Shown: positions 50,442 to 58,601 of the stretch, piece by piece
Position numbering within the stretch: position 1 is the first letter of the stretch
How the letters are laid out: every line of letters starts with the position of its first letter
Origin: Pseudomonadota bacterium
GTDB lineage: Bacteria; Pseudomonadota; Gammaproteobacteria; Xanthomonadales; Xanthomonadaceae
NCBI GenBank assembly: GCA_963205495.1
Contig: CAUJIN010000045.1
Span: forward strand, 57,415 to 121,414
Reading direction: 5' to 3'
Length of the DNA: 64,000 bases
Translations under genes and position numbers: made by a program
The notes under the pieces: model-generated
What the model was told of the DNA's origin: nothing
Database searches by the model: none
What the model saw: the letters and a program-made list of their open reading frames with translations, nothing else

Positions 50442-50465
50442 GCGCGCGGCGAGTGCGCCGCGCGC
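50442..50465. terminator. Symmetric hairpin between ribD and sco
   Basis: A perfect 10-bp stem (GCGCGCGGCG 50442-50451 with CGCCGCGCGC 50456-50465) and AGTG loop in the 33-bp convergent gap. No T-run on either side. Confidence 0.55.
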
Positions 50466-50470
50466 ATGGC

Positions 50471-51058
50471 TCAAGGTGCGGCGAGCGCCTTGCGAACGGC
50501 GGCGACGAATTCCGCGTCCGGCGCGCCGCTCAGGCGCGAGGTGCGCGCCAGCACGCGGCCCTGGGCGTCGATCAGGCTGATCACGCTGGAGTGGTTGAAC
50601 TCGCCGTCGTCGAGCTTCCTGTACTGCACGTCGAGCGCCGCGGCCAGCTTGCGCAGGTCGTCGTTTGCCGGACGCGCGAGGGTCCAGCGCGCGGCATCGA
50701 CCTTGCGCCTGGCGGCCAGCGCGGCCAGCACCTCGGGCGTGTCGCGTTCGGGATCGATGCTGATCATCAGCACCCGCAGGCACGCGCGCTCGGCGTCGTC
50801 GAGGCTGGATTCGACGCGGCGGACCTGCTCGATCAGCATCGGGCAGACGTAGCCGCAGTTGGCGTAGAACATGGAGACCAGCCGCACCTGGCCTGCGGCC
50901 TCGGCGAAGTGGAACTCCCTGCCGGTGGAATCGGTGAGCCGGGCCGGGATGCGGTAGACCGAATCGCCGGGAAGCTCCTCGGCCGGCGCGCGCGGGGCGG
51001 CCAGCAGCGCCAGGAGCGCGAGTGCGGTGGCGAGCAGCGTGGCGAGAAAACGGTTCAT
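50471..51058 (-). CDS. SCO1/SenC family copper chaperone
   Basis: 195 residues with a signal peptide or membrane anchor (FLATLLATALALLALLAAPR). The thioredoxin-like fold carries the copper ligands CGYVCP (CxxxC, residues about 68-72) and a His in FNHSSVISL. SCO proteins deliver copper to oxidases; here the gene overlaps nirV and follows nirK, so copper delivery to NirK is likely. The ATG overlaps the nirV stop by 4 bp. Confidence 0.9.
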   Translation of the reverse strand: MNRFLATLLATALALLALLAAPRAPAEELPGDSVYRIPARLTDSTGREFHFAEAAGQVRLVSMFYANCGYVCPMLIEQVRRVESSLDDAERACLRVLMISIDPERDTPEVLAALAARRKVDAARWTLARPANDDLRKLAAALDVQYRKLDDGEFNHSSVISLIDAQGRVLARTSRLSGAPDAEFVAAVRKALAAP

Positions 51059-51840
51059 GGGGATGCGGCTCCCGGATCGCGGGCGCAACGGAAACCGAGG
51101 TTGCGCGTGGTGGCATTGGCGCGCAGCGCGCTGAGCATCGCGGTGCGCATCAGGATGGCGTAGTTGTCGCGGTCGGAGGCGGATAGCGAGCCTGCGCCGC
51201 AGAAGCGCAGCAGGTCGGGGTCGCCCTGCTCGCGGTTGTCGGCCGAGATCATCAGCGCGTTGAAGTCCTCGACCCACTCCCACACCAGCCCGTGCACGTC
51301 CTGCACGCCGTAGATGTTTTCCGGGGTTTGCCCGACTTCAGGCAGGGCGCTGCCGCCGGTGCGGCTGTACCAGCCGAGGATGCGTTCGCGCCAGGCGGGA
51401 TCCTGACGCGCGTCGCGGCGGGTTTCATCGGAAGCGGCGACGTATTCCCACTCCAGCCAGGTCGGCAGGCGGCCGCCCTGCGCCTCGCAGTAGGCGCTGG
51501 CGGCAAACCAGCTCACCCGCGTGACCGGGGCGTTCGCGCCGGCCTCGCCGAGATCGAGCGGCTGCGTCCAGTGCGAGAGGTATTGACCGTCGGCAAACAC
51601 CTCGGGCGTCGCGCCGCGCTGCCAGTCGGGGTGCGTGCGCACGAATTCGAGGAATTGGGCGTTGCTGACCGGTCGACGCATCAGCGCAAAGGCTTCCACC
51701 CGGCTTTCCACCCCGGGCTGGCCGAGCGCCAGCACCGAGGAGAAACCGCCGCCGGGCACCTCGGCCCAGATCGCGTCCCGCCCCGCCGCCGGCGCGATGC
51801 CGGCAGCGAGGACGAGCAGCAGGGCAAGACCGCGGGACAC
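51055..51840 (-). CDS. nirV: NirV, formylglycine-generating-enzyme-like (SUMF1) protein
   Basis: 261 residues with a signal peptide (LALLLVLAAGIAPAAG). SUMF1 fold landmarks are seen: MRRPVSNAQFLEFVRTHPDW, PVTRVSWFAASAYCEAQGGR, LPTWLEWEYVA and a C-terminal ATTRNLGFRCAR. It lies 10 bp after nirK on the same strand, matching nirV of other copper-nitrite-reductase operons, whose function is unproven. The N-terminal part ends with only two or three Cys, so classical formylglycine activity is doubtful. Confidence 0.85.
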   Translation of the reverse strand: MSRGLALLLVLAAGIAPAAGRDAIWAEVPGGGFSSVLALGQPGVESRVEAFALMRRPVSNAQFLEFVRTHPDWQRGATPEVFADGQYLSHWTQPLDLGEAGANAPVTRVSWFAASAYCEAQGGRLPTWLEWEYVAASDETRRDARQDPAWRERILGWYSRTGGSALPEVGQTPENIYGVQDVHGLVWEWVEDFNALMISADNREQGDPDLLRFCGAGSLSASDRDNYAILMRTAMLSALRANATTRNLGFRCARDPGAASP

Positions 51841-51850
51841 GGCGGCCGGC

Positions 51851-53371
51851 TCAGTGCGCCGCGCCGTCGCCTCGCGGCGTGCTGGCGCGCACCTTGGCCA
51901 CGTCCTTCTTGTTCACCGACGAGGCGCCCGAATTCATTTCCTGGCGCACGAAGGTGAGGATGTTGGCCACTTCGTCGTCGGTGAGCTGGCTCATCGGCGG
52001 CATCACCGAGTTGTAGTCCTCGCCGTTCACCTTGACCGGGCCGCTCAGGCCATTGAGCACGACGGCGATCATCTCCTCGGCGCTGTGGCCGGCGATCCAG
52101 TCCGAACCGGCCAGCGGCGGGAACACGCCCGGCAGGCCCTGGCCGTTGTCCTGATGGCAGACCGAGCAGGTGCCGTTGTAGAGCGTCTTGCCGGCGGCGA
52201 CCTGCTGCGCGGGCGTCAGCTTGCCGCTGGCCGCGGCCGCAGCGGCTTCGCGCACCGGCTTCTGGCTGACCGCCTTGTCGCCCAGGTAGACCGAATCCAC
52301 TTCCTTGCCCGAATAGATCGCCTTGTCCTCTTCGCCTGCCACCTGCAAGATGCCCAGCGCGCCCTTGTTGAAGGCGCGGAAGATCGAGTGGTCCACCAGC
52401 ACGTAGCTGCCCGGGATCTCCAGATGGAAGTCGGCGATCATCGCGCCGCCGGCGGGAATGATCGTGGTCTGCACGTTTTCCTGATAGCGCGTGCCGCCCT
52501 CGTACCAGACCTTGTCGAAGATTTCGCCGATCAGGTGGAAGCTCGACACCAGATTCGGACCGCCGTTGCCGACGAACAGGCGGACGTGTTCGCCTACATT
52601 CGCCTTGATGGCGTTGTCGCCGACCAGCGCGCCTTCCGCGCCGTTGAACAGCACGTAGGAAGCGTTTTCGTCGATGGCCTTCTGCATGTCGAAGCCCTGG
52701 TGGCCCTTCTCGCGGTACTTGCCGACCGTGTAGAAGTCGCCCTGCATCACGTAGAACTCCTTGTCCACCGGCGGCAGGCCTTCCGGCGGCTCGACCAGGA
52801 TCAGTCCGTACATGCCGTTGGCGATGTGCATGCCGACCGGCGCGGTGGCGCAGTGGTAGACGAACAGGCCCTGGTTGAGCGCCTTGAAGGTGAACTGGGA
52901 GGTGTGGCCCGGCGCGGTGAAGGTGGAGGAGGCGCCGCCGCCCGGCCCGGTGACGCCGTGCAGGTCGATGTTGTGCGGCATCTTGGAGTCGGGGTGGTTG
53001 TGCAGGCGGAATTCGACCGTGTCGCCCTGGCGCACGCGGATGAAGCTGCCCGGCACGGTGCCGCCGAAGGTCCAGAAGGTGTAGGTCACGCCCTCGGCGA
53101 TTTCCATGTCGAGCTCGCGCACCTCCAGATCGACGATCACCTTGGCCGGATGATCGCGGTTGGTCGCGGGTGGAACGTGCGGCGGGCTGGTCAGAACGGC
53201 CTGGATCGGTTCGCCCTGCGGCGGGCCGAAATCGCCCTTGAGCGAGCCGCCGGTATCGACCGGAACGGCCGCCTGGGCTTGCGAGGGAGCATTGTCCTGA
53301 CAGCCGGAAAGGCCGACTGCCAGAGCAAGGCAAGCCGTAGCGAGGAAGGGGGCGAACAAAGCTCGTTGCAT
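51851..53371 (-). CDS. nirK: Copper nitrite reductase with C-terminal cytochrome c domain, lipoprotein
   Basis: 506 residues reducing nitrite to nitric oxide. Lipobox LSGC at Cys24 suggests a lipid anchor. Two cupredoxin domains: type 1 copper ligands His133, Cys174, His182, Met187 and type 2 ligands His138, His173, His328; catalytic Asp136 and His279. Residues about 385-485 are a cytochrome c domain with CSVCH (402-406) and a candidate axial Met near MPPM (457-460). This three-domain plan is known from Ralstonia-type NirK and allows internal electron delivery. First gene of nirK-nirV-sco. An FNR-type box precedes it. Confidence 0.96.
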   Translation of the reverse strand: MQRALFAPFLATACLALAVGLSGCQDNAPSQAQAAVPVDTGGSLKGDFGPPQGEPIQAVLTSPPHVPPATNRDHPAKVIVDLEVRELDMEIAEGVTYTFWTFGGTVPGSFIRVRQGDTVEFRLHNHPDSKMPHNIDLHGVTGPGGGASSTFTAPGHTSQFTFKALNQGLFVYHCATAPVGMHIANGMYGLILVEPPEGLPPVDKEFYVMQGDFYTVGKYREKGHQGFDMQKAIDENASYVLFNGAEGALVGDNAIKANVGEHVRLFVGNGGPNLVSSFHLIGEIFDKVWYEGGTRYQENVQTTIIPAGGAMIADFHLEIPGSYVLVDHSIFRAFNKGALGILQVAGEEDKAIYSGKEVDSVYLGDKAVSQKPVREAAAAAASGKLTPAQQVAAGKTLYNGTCSVCHQDNGQGLPGVFPPLAGSDWIAGHSAEEMIAVVLNGLSGPVKVNGEDYNSVMPPMSQLTDDEVANILTFVRQEMNSGASSVNKKDVAKVRASTPRGDGAAH

Positions 53372-53415
53372 GGTGGACTCGACTTCAAGAGATGCCCGGA
53401 GGGCAGGATGGGCGA

Positions 53416-53457
53416 ATTATGGCGCAGTGCACCATGACGAGGGATGATCCAGGTCAG
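53416..53457 (-). promoter_or_regulatory. FNR/DNR-type class II promoter of nirK
   Basis: On the minus strand CTGACCTGGATCAT (53444-53457) matches TTGAT-N4-ATCAA at 7 of 10 positions. CATAAT (53416-53421) starts 30 nt from its centre, so with transcription from 53409 the box is centred at -41.5, the class II position. Leader about 38 nt. The remaining gap to 53671 shows nothing clear. Confidence 0.65.
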
Positions 53458-53670
53458 GAGGTTCGACGGTCGGGAATGGTTCACCTTTGCGGAGCCGATC
53501 TGCCGATGGAAATGTGCTGATAGGCTGGACATCCGTCACGAGACATGCCCCACTCCCGTTGCATCACCTGCGCTGTGCTTTTCCTGCCGGCATGATCCCG
53601 ATGGCCACGAGGCTTCCGATCGCGCACTGGGTGAAACCACGGCACCCAACCCACCATCCGGACTTCTTCC

Positions 53671-54030
53671 ATGCTTCTCGCCGCGCAAATCCTCACCGCT
53701 CTGGTCGCGCTCCTGCACCTGTGGTTCCTGGTGCTGGAAATGTTCCTGTGGACCCGTCCCCTCGGCCGGCGCAGCTTCGGCCTGACGCCCGAGTTCGCGC
53801 AGCAGAGCCGCGTGCTGGCAGCCAACCAGGGGCTTTACAACGGTTTTCTTGCCGCCGGCCTGGCGTGGGCGCTGTGGCTGGGGGCGCCGGGACGGGCGAT
53901 CGGCCTGTTCTTCCTCGGCTGCGTGGTCGTGGCCGGCGTCTTCGGCGCTGCCACCGCCAGCCGCAGGATCCTGTTCGTGCAGGCGCTTCCCGCCGCGCTG
54001 GCGATGCTTGCGACCTGGCTTGCGCGGTGA
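53671..54030 (+). CDS. DUF1304 family small membrane protein
   Basis: 119 residues, four transmembrane helices (about residues 3-25, 53-72, 76-96, 100-117). The family pattern LLHLWFLVLEMFLWTRP and NQGLYNGFLAAGLAW is present. Function not established; the family is often near stress genes. Start at 53671. It lies alone between the divergent nirK operon and mrfA. Confidence 0.85.
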   Translation: MLLAAQILTALVALLHLWFLVLEMFLWTRPLGRRSFGLTPEFAQQSRVLAANQGLYNGFLAAGLAWALWLGAPGRAIGLFFLGCVVVAGVFGAATASRRILFVQALPAALAMLATWLAR

Positions 54031-54162
54031 TCCGGATACCAGCAAGCGCGGTGATTCGGTCGCCCGCCGCGACTGCGGGTGGAAGTGCGGGGGCCATGTC
54101 TCGTCTCATCCGGTGAGACGAGGCCCTGCTGCAATCAGGCTCCCGTCCCGCCGGAGCCCGAC

Positions 54163-56607
54163 ATGGATGAACTTTCGCTGGAAGCGGACCGCCGCGCGGA
54201 GGCCCGCCGTGAGCCGCCGCCCGCGCCGACGCGGGCGGACGCCGCCGCGCTGGCACAGCGGCTGGCGCGGCGCTACCGCGATCGGGTGAGCGCGCATTTC
54301 ACCCTGCCGGGGCGCAGGGGCGAATACGCGCCGATTCCCTTCGATGTTCCCGCACGCCTGCGCGCGGCGCTGGCGGCGCGCGGGATCGAGCGGCTGTACG
54401 CGCACCAGGCGCAGGCTTGGGAGGCCTGCGCGCGCGGCGAGCACCTGGTCATCGCCACGCCCACCGCGTCGGGGAAATCGCTGTGCTACGCCCTGCCGGT
54501 GCTGAGTGCCGCGATGGGCGGGGATGCGCGCGCGCTGTTCCTGTTTCCGACCAAGGCGCTGGCGCAGGACCAGGTGGCCGAGCTGCTGGAACTGAACCGC
54601 GCCGGCGGGCTGGGCGTGCGCGCTTTCACCTTCGACGGAGATACGCCGGGCGACGCGCGCCAGGCGGTGCGGCTGCACGGCGACATCGTCGTGAGCAACC
54701 CGGACATGCTGCACCAGGGCATCCTGCCGCACCACACCAAGTGGGCGCAGTTCTTCGAGAACCTGCGCTACGTGGTGATCGACGAGGTGCACGGCTATCG
54801 CGGCGTGTTCGGCAGCCACGTCGCCAACGTCCTGCGCCGGCTGCGGCGGGTGTGCGCGTTCTACGGCGCGAAGCCGCAGTTCATCCTGTGCTCGGCCACC
54901 ATCGGCAACCCGAAGGACCACGCCGAGGCGCTGCTCGAGGCGCCGGTAACCGCGATCACCGAGTCGGGCGCACCGTCCGGCGAGAAGCACGTGCTGCTGT
55001 GGAACCCGCCGGTGATCAATCCCGACCTCGGGCTGCGCGCCTCGGCGCGTTCGCAGTCCAACCGCATCGCGCGCGCCGCCATCCGCAGCCGGCTCAAGAC
55101 CCTGGTGTTCGCGCAGAGCCGGCTGATGGTGGAGGTGCTGACCAAGTACCTGAAGGATGTCTTCGACCACGATCCACGCAAGCCCGCGCGCATCCGCGCC
55201 TATCGCGGCGGCTATCTGCCGACCGAGCGGCGCGAGGCCGAGCGCGCGATGCGCGCCGGCAGCGTGGACGGCATCGTCAGCACCTCGGCGCTGGAGCTGG
55301 GCGTGGACATCGGCGCGCTCGACGTGGTGGTGCTCAACGGCTATCCCGGTTCGATTTCCGCCACCTGGCAGCGGCTCGGCCGCGCCGGCCGCCGCAAGCG
55401 CCCGGCGCTGGGCGTGCTGGTGGCCAGCTCGCAGCCGCTCGACCAGTACGTCGTGCGCCACCCGGACTTCTTCACCGCCGCCTCGCCCGAGCACGCGCGC
55501 ATCGCGCCCGACCAGCCGCTGATCCTGTTCGACCACATCCGCTGCGCCGCCTTCGAGCTGCCCTTCGTCGAAGGCGAGCGCTTCGGCACGGTCGAACCGG
55601 GGGCGTATCTGGAAGCCCTCGCGGAAACCGGCGTGGTGCACCGCGAAGGCCCGCGCTGGGAGTGGATCGCCGACAGCTACCCGGCCAACGCGGTCAGCCT
55701 GCGCTCGGTGGCCGACGGCAATTTCGTCGTGGTCGATCGCACGGACGGGCGCCAGCAGATCCTCGCCGAGGTGGACTACTCCTCGGCGGCGCTGACGCTC
55801 TACGAGGGCGCGATCCACATGGTGCAGTCGGTCCCCTATCAGGTCGAACGCCTCGACTGGGAAGGACGCAAGGCCTTCGTCACCCGCACCCGCGCCGACT
55901 ACTACACCGACGCCATCGACTACACCAGGCTCAAGGTGCTGGAGCGTTTCGACGGCTGCGTGGCGGGCGCGGGCGAGTGCCGCCACGGCGAGGTGCACGT
56001 CGTTCGACGCGTGTCCGGCTACAAGAAAATCCGCTACTACACCCACGAGAACATCGGCTACGGCCCGGTGAGCCTGCCCGACCAGGAGCTGCACACCACG
56101 GCGCTGTGGTGGCAGCTCGCACAGGAAATCCTGCTGCGCGAGTTCGGCAGCCGTCAGGACGCGCTGGACGGCTTTCTCGGCGCCGCGCACGCCCTGCATC
56201 TGGTGGCGACCGTGGCGGTGATGGCCGAGGCGCGGGATTTGCAGAAGGCGGTGGGCGACGGCGACGGCGCGTGGTTCGCCGTCGCGGACGCGAACGGCCG
56301 CGGCGAACTGCGCGGCGCGGCCGGCGATGTCGGCATCGAGGCGCAGCAAAGCTTCCGGCCCACGGTCTACCTCTACGACCACTTCCCGGGCGGCGTGGGC
56401 CTGAGCGAGCCGCTGTGGCGACGCCAGGCCGAGCTGGTGGAGCGCGCCCGTTCGCTGGTGGATCGCTGCGACTGCCGCGCCGGCTGCCCGGCCTGCGTCG
56501 GGCCGGTGCTGGCGGCGAGCGAATCGGACGAACCATACCGCGCGCCCAGGGCGCTGGCGCAGCGCGTGCTGGCGCTTTTGGGAACGCCCGCAGCGGTGGC
56601 GAAGTGA
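54163..56607 (+). CDS. mrfA: MrfA-like DEAD-box helicase (YprA family, DUF1998/MZB zinc domain)
   Basis: 814 residues. Superfamily 2 helicase: TPTASGKS (Walker A), VIDEVHGYRG (DEVH), LCSATIGNP, STSALELGVDIGALD and WQRLGRAGRR. The C-terminal MZB domain has the four-Cys cluster in CDCRAGCPACVG. In Bacillus, MrfA with the exonuclease MrfB repairs mitomycin crosslinks. The start at 54163 has a GGAG site 8 nt upstream. The stop overlaps the next gene by 4 bp (GTGA). Confidence 0.9.
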   Translation: MDELSLEADRRAEARREPPPAPTRADAAALAQRLARRYRDRVSAHFTLPGRRGEYAPIPFDVPARLRAALAARGIERLYAHQAQAWEACARGEHLVIATPTASGKSLCYALPVLSAAMGGDARALFLFPTKALAQDQVAELLELNRAGGLGVRAFTFDGDTPGDARQAVRLHGDIVVSNPDMLHQGILPHHTKWAQFFENLRYVVIDEVHGYRGVFGSHVANVLRRLRRVCAFYGAKPQFILCSATIGNPKDHAEALLEAPVTAITESGAPSGEKHVLLWNPPVINPDLGLRASARSQSNRIARAAIRSRLKTLVFAQSRLMVEVLTKYLKDVFDHDPRKPARIRAYRGGYLPTERREAERAMRAGSVDGIVSTSALELGVDIGALDVVVLNGYPGSISATWQRLGRAGRRKRPALGVLVASSQPLDQYVVRHPDFFTAASPEHARIAPDQPLILFDHIRCAAFELPFVEGERFGTVEPGAYLEALAETGVVHREGPRWEWIADSYPANAVSLRSVADGNFVVVDRTDGRQQILAEVDYSSAALTLYEGAIHMVQSVPYQVERLDWEGRKAFVTRTRADYYTDAIDYTRLKVLERFDGCVAGAGECRHGEVHVVRRVSGYKKIRYYTHENIGYGPVSLPDQELHTTALWWQLAQEILLREFGSRQDALDGFLGAAHALHLVATVAVMAEARDLQKAVGDGDGAWFAVADANGRGELRGAAGDVGIEAQQSFRPTVYLYDHFPGGVGLSEPLWRRQAELVERARSLVDRCDCRAGCPACVGPVLAASESDEPYRAPRALAQRVLALLGTPAAVAK

Positions 56608-57539
56608 GCGTGTCCGTGGAAAAACTCCGTGCGCTGCGCCGACAGGCGGGAAGCGTGGATGGAACTGCCCGGCACGGTGCGGATCAGGATGCCGCGCTGC
56701 TTCGGGGTCGGGAAATCCTCAGCCAGCCCTCGCCCGAGGCCGCGGCGCTGCGGCGCCTGCTTCAGGCGCGCGACAGGCGCCTGCCGGAGGTGCCGGGCCT
56801 GCGCCCTTGTTCGGCCCGCCTGCAGGATCGCCAGCTCCCGGGCGCGGAAATCGCCCCGGGTCTGTGGCGTTCGGATTCCTTCCTGCCGCAGCCGATCCCC
56901 GCCGCGCCCCTGCCGCTGGGCTTCGACCGCCGCCCGCACGAGTCCGTCGATCCGCGCGACCTGCTGTTCTTCGACACCGAGACCACCGGCCTGGCCGGCG
57001 GCGCAGGCACCCGCGCCTTCCTGATCGGCGCCGCCGACTGGCACATCGATGCGCAGGGCCGCGAGGGCCTGCGCGTGCGCCAGCTGCTGACCGCAACGCT
57101 GGGTGCGGAAGTCGCCATGCTGCGGGAGTTTTCCCGCTGGATCGGCCCGCGCACCGTGCTGTCGAGTTTCAACGGTCGCTGCTACGACGCGCCCCTGCTC
57201 AAGGCTCGCTACCGCCTCGCGCGTCTGCCCGAGCCGCTGTCCGCGGGCGACCACCTGGACCTGCTGTTCCCCGCGCGCCGGTTCTGGCGCGGGCGCTGGG
57301 AAAACTGCCGCCTCGCCACCATCGAGCGCCGCGCGCTGTGCATCCTGCGCGAGGACGACCTGCCCGGCAGCGAAGCGCCGTCGGCCTGGCTCTCGTTCCT
57401 GCGCGGTGGCGACAGCGTGAACCTGCGCCGCGTCGCGCAGCACAATCACCAGGACGTGGTGACGCTTGCGGCGCTGTTCCTGCGGCTGGCCCGCGGCGGA
57501 CCCGATGGCGGAATCGCCTGCGGCGGTTCCGCCCTGTAA
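56604..57539 (+). CDS. mrfB: MrfB-like DEDD exonuclease (YprB family), C-terminus from a repeat
   Basis: 311 residues. DnaQ-like 3'-5' exonuclease fold: motif I FFDTETTGL, motif II SFNGRCYDAPLL, motif III HNHQDVVTL. In Bacillus its homologue acts with MrfA on crosslinked DNA. The GTG at 56604 overlaps the mrfA stop, so the two are coupled. The last ten or so codons (ending GGIACGGSAL) come from a REP-like element identical to one at 41909-41935, which suggests that the original stop was lost or displaced. Confidence 0.85.
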   Translation: MSVSVEKLRALRRQAGSVDGTARHGADQDAALLRGREILSQPSPEAAALRRLLQARDRRLPEVPGLRPCSARLQDRQLPGAEIAPGLWRSDSFLPQPIPAAPLPLGFDRRPHESVDPRDLLFFDTETTGLAGGAGTRAFLIGAADWHIDAQGREGLRVRQLLTATLGAEVAMLREFSRWIGPRTVLSSFNGRCYDAPLLKARYRLARLPEPLSAGDHLDLLFPARRFWRGRWENCRLATIERRALCILREDDLPGSEAPSAWLSFLRGGDSVNLRRVAQHNHQDVVTLAALFLRLARGGPDGGIACGGSAL

Positions 57540-57581
57540 AAAGCACGCACGCAGGGCGGAACCCGCGCAGCGGTTTCCGCC
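57504..57581. repeat. Pair of REP-like palindromes overlapping the mrfB end
   Basis: Unit 1 (57504-57530, starting GATGGCGGAATCGCCTGCGG) is coding in mrfB. Unit 2 (57555-57581, GGCGGAACCCGCGCAGCGGT...) is intergenic. Each pairs GGCGGAA with TTCCGCC. Matching pair at 41909-41971; a variant at 39180-39206. Confidence 0.75.
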
Positions 57582-57596
57582 GATCCTGCGGCGCCC

Positions 57597-58331
57597 TCAG
57601 TGGCCGCCGCGGGAGAGCACCGCCCGGTGGGCGAAGCGTTCGCGTGGATGCAGGCTGGTGGCCACCATCAGCAGGCGCCCGGCGTTGTCGACGTACCGGC
57701 GCTGCGCGCGCAGCGCCGGATCGCGCGGGGCCACGTCGAGGTGGCGGGCCTGGATGGCGCTGAACACGTCCACGTCGAAGGTCTGCTCCACGATGGAAAG
57801 GCGCGCCATGTCGAGCAGTCGCGTCATCGCCGCGGAGGCGCGCGCCGGATCGAGCAGCTCATCGACCGGCGTGTCCGGATACACCGGCAGCAGCATGTCG
57901 GTCAGGGCCACCGGGTTGCCTCCGGCACGGTTCAGCCGCACCCCGAGCAGGTGGAGATGATCGGTGCCCTGCGCCATGCCCAGCAGCTCGGCCGCCGATG
58001 CGCCCGCAGCGCGGCGTCGTGCGCTCAGCAGCTCCAGATGGCTGGTCTTGCCGTACTGCAGGAGCTGCTCGATCGAATTGGCCTCGCAGGCGCAGTGCAT
58101 CGCCGCGCGGCGCGCCACCACGCGCGTTCCCGCACCGGGGCGGCGCAGGACCATCCCCGCATCGCTCAGTCGCGCCAGTGCGGCGCGCGCGGTGTGGCGG
58201 CTGATGTCGTACTGCCTGCAGAGCTCCAGCTCGGTGGGAAGCAGGCTGCCGAGCGGGTAGTGGCCCTGCTCGATGGCAAGCTGCAGTTCCTCTCCGATCT
58301 GCTGATAGCGGGATTTGCGTCGTTCTTTCAT
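57597..58331 (-). CDS. GntR-family (HutC/UTRA) transcriptional regulator
   Basis: 244 residues. N-terminal winged helix (YQQIGEELQLAIEQGHYPLG, LCRQYDISRHTARAALARLS) and C-terminal UTRA ligand-binding domain (LGMAQGTDHLHLLGVRLNRA, IVEQTFDVDVFSAIQARHLD). Such regulators sense a small metabolite. It is divergent from a class III CoA-transferase, its probable target. Start at 58331 (MKERRKSRYQQIGEEL). The 270-bp gap to 58601 holds an FNR-like site and no gene. Confidence 0.9.
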   Translation of the reverse strand: MKERRKSRYQQIGEELQLAIEQGHYPLGSLLPTELELCRQYDISRHTARAALARLSDAGMVLRRPGAGTRVVARRAAMHCACEANSIEQLLQYGKTSHLELLSARRRAAGASAAELLGMAQGTDHLHLLGVRLNRAGGNPVALTDMLLPVYPDTPVDELLDPARASAAMTRLLDMARLSIVEQTFDVDVFSAIQARHLDVAPRDPALRAQRRYVDNAGRLLMVATSLHPRERFAHRAVLSRGGH

Positions 58332-58483
58332 GCGGCTTGGAGTGTCGGTGCGGGCGCTCGTTGCATCGTGACCGTGGGGAGGACGCTGCGGCCGGCCCCG
58401 GGGCGACCGTCCGGGCGTGAACCAGACGCGGTTCGGGCACACGGACGCAGCATCGAGACTACGCCGGTGGCCCGCCCCGCTCC

Positions 58484-58497
58484 TTGATCCAGAGCAA
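58484..58497. promoter_or_regulatory. FNR-like site between gntR and CoA-transferase
   Basis: TTGATCCAGAGCAA matches TTGAT-N4-ATCAA at 9 of 10 positions. On the minus strand TAGTCT (58456-58461) is placed where a class II promoter would have its -10, pointing to gntR; no matching -10 is seen toward the CoA-transferase. Confidence 0.45.
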
Positions 58498-58601
58498 ACG
58501 GGCGGCGATTTCCCGACCCTGCCCGCCGCGACGCGCGCCTGCCACAATGCCGGCGCTCCGGCGTCGGATGGCGGGCCGGAAAGGAAACCCGGGAGGCTGG
58601 A

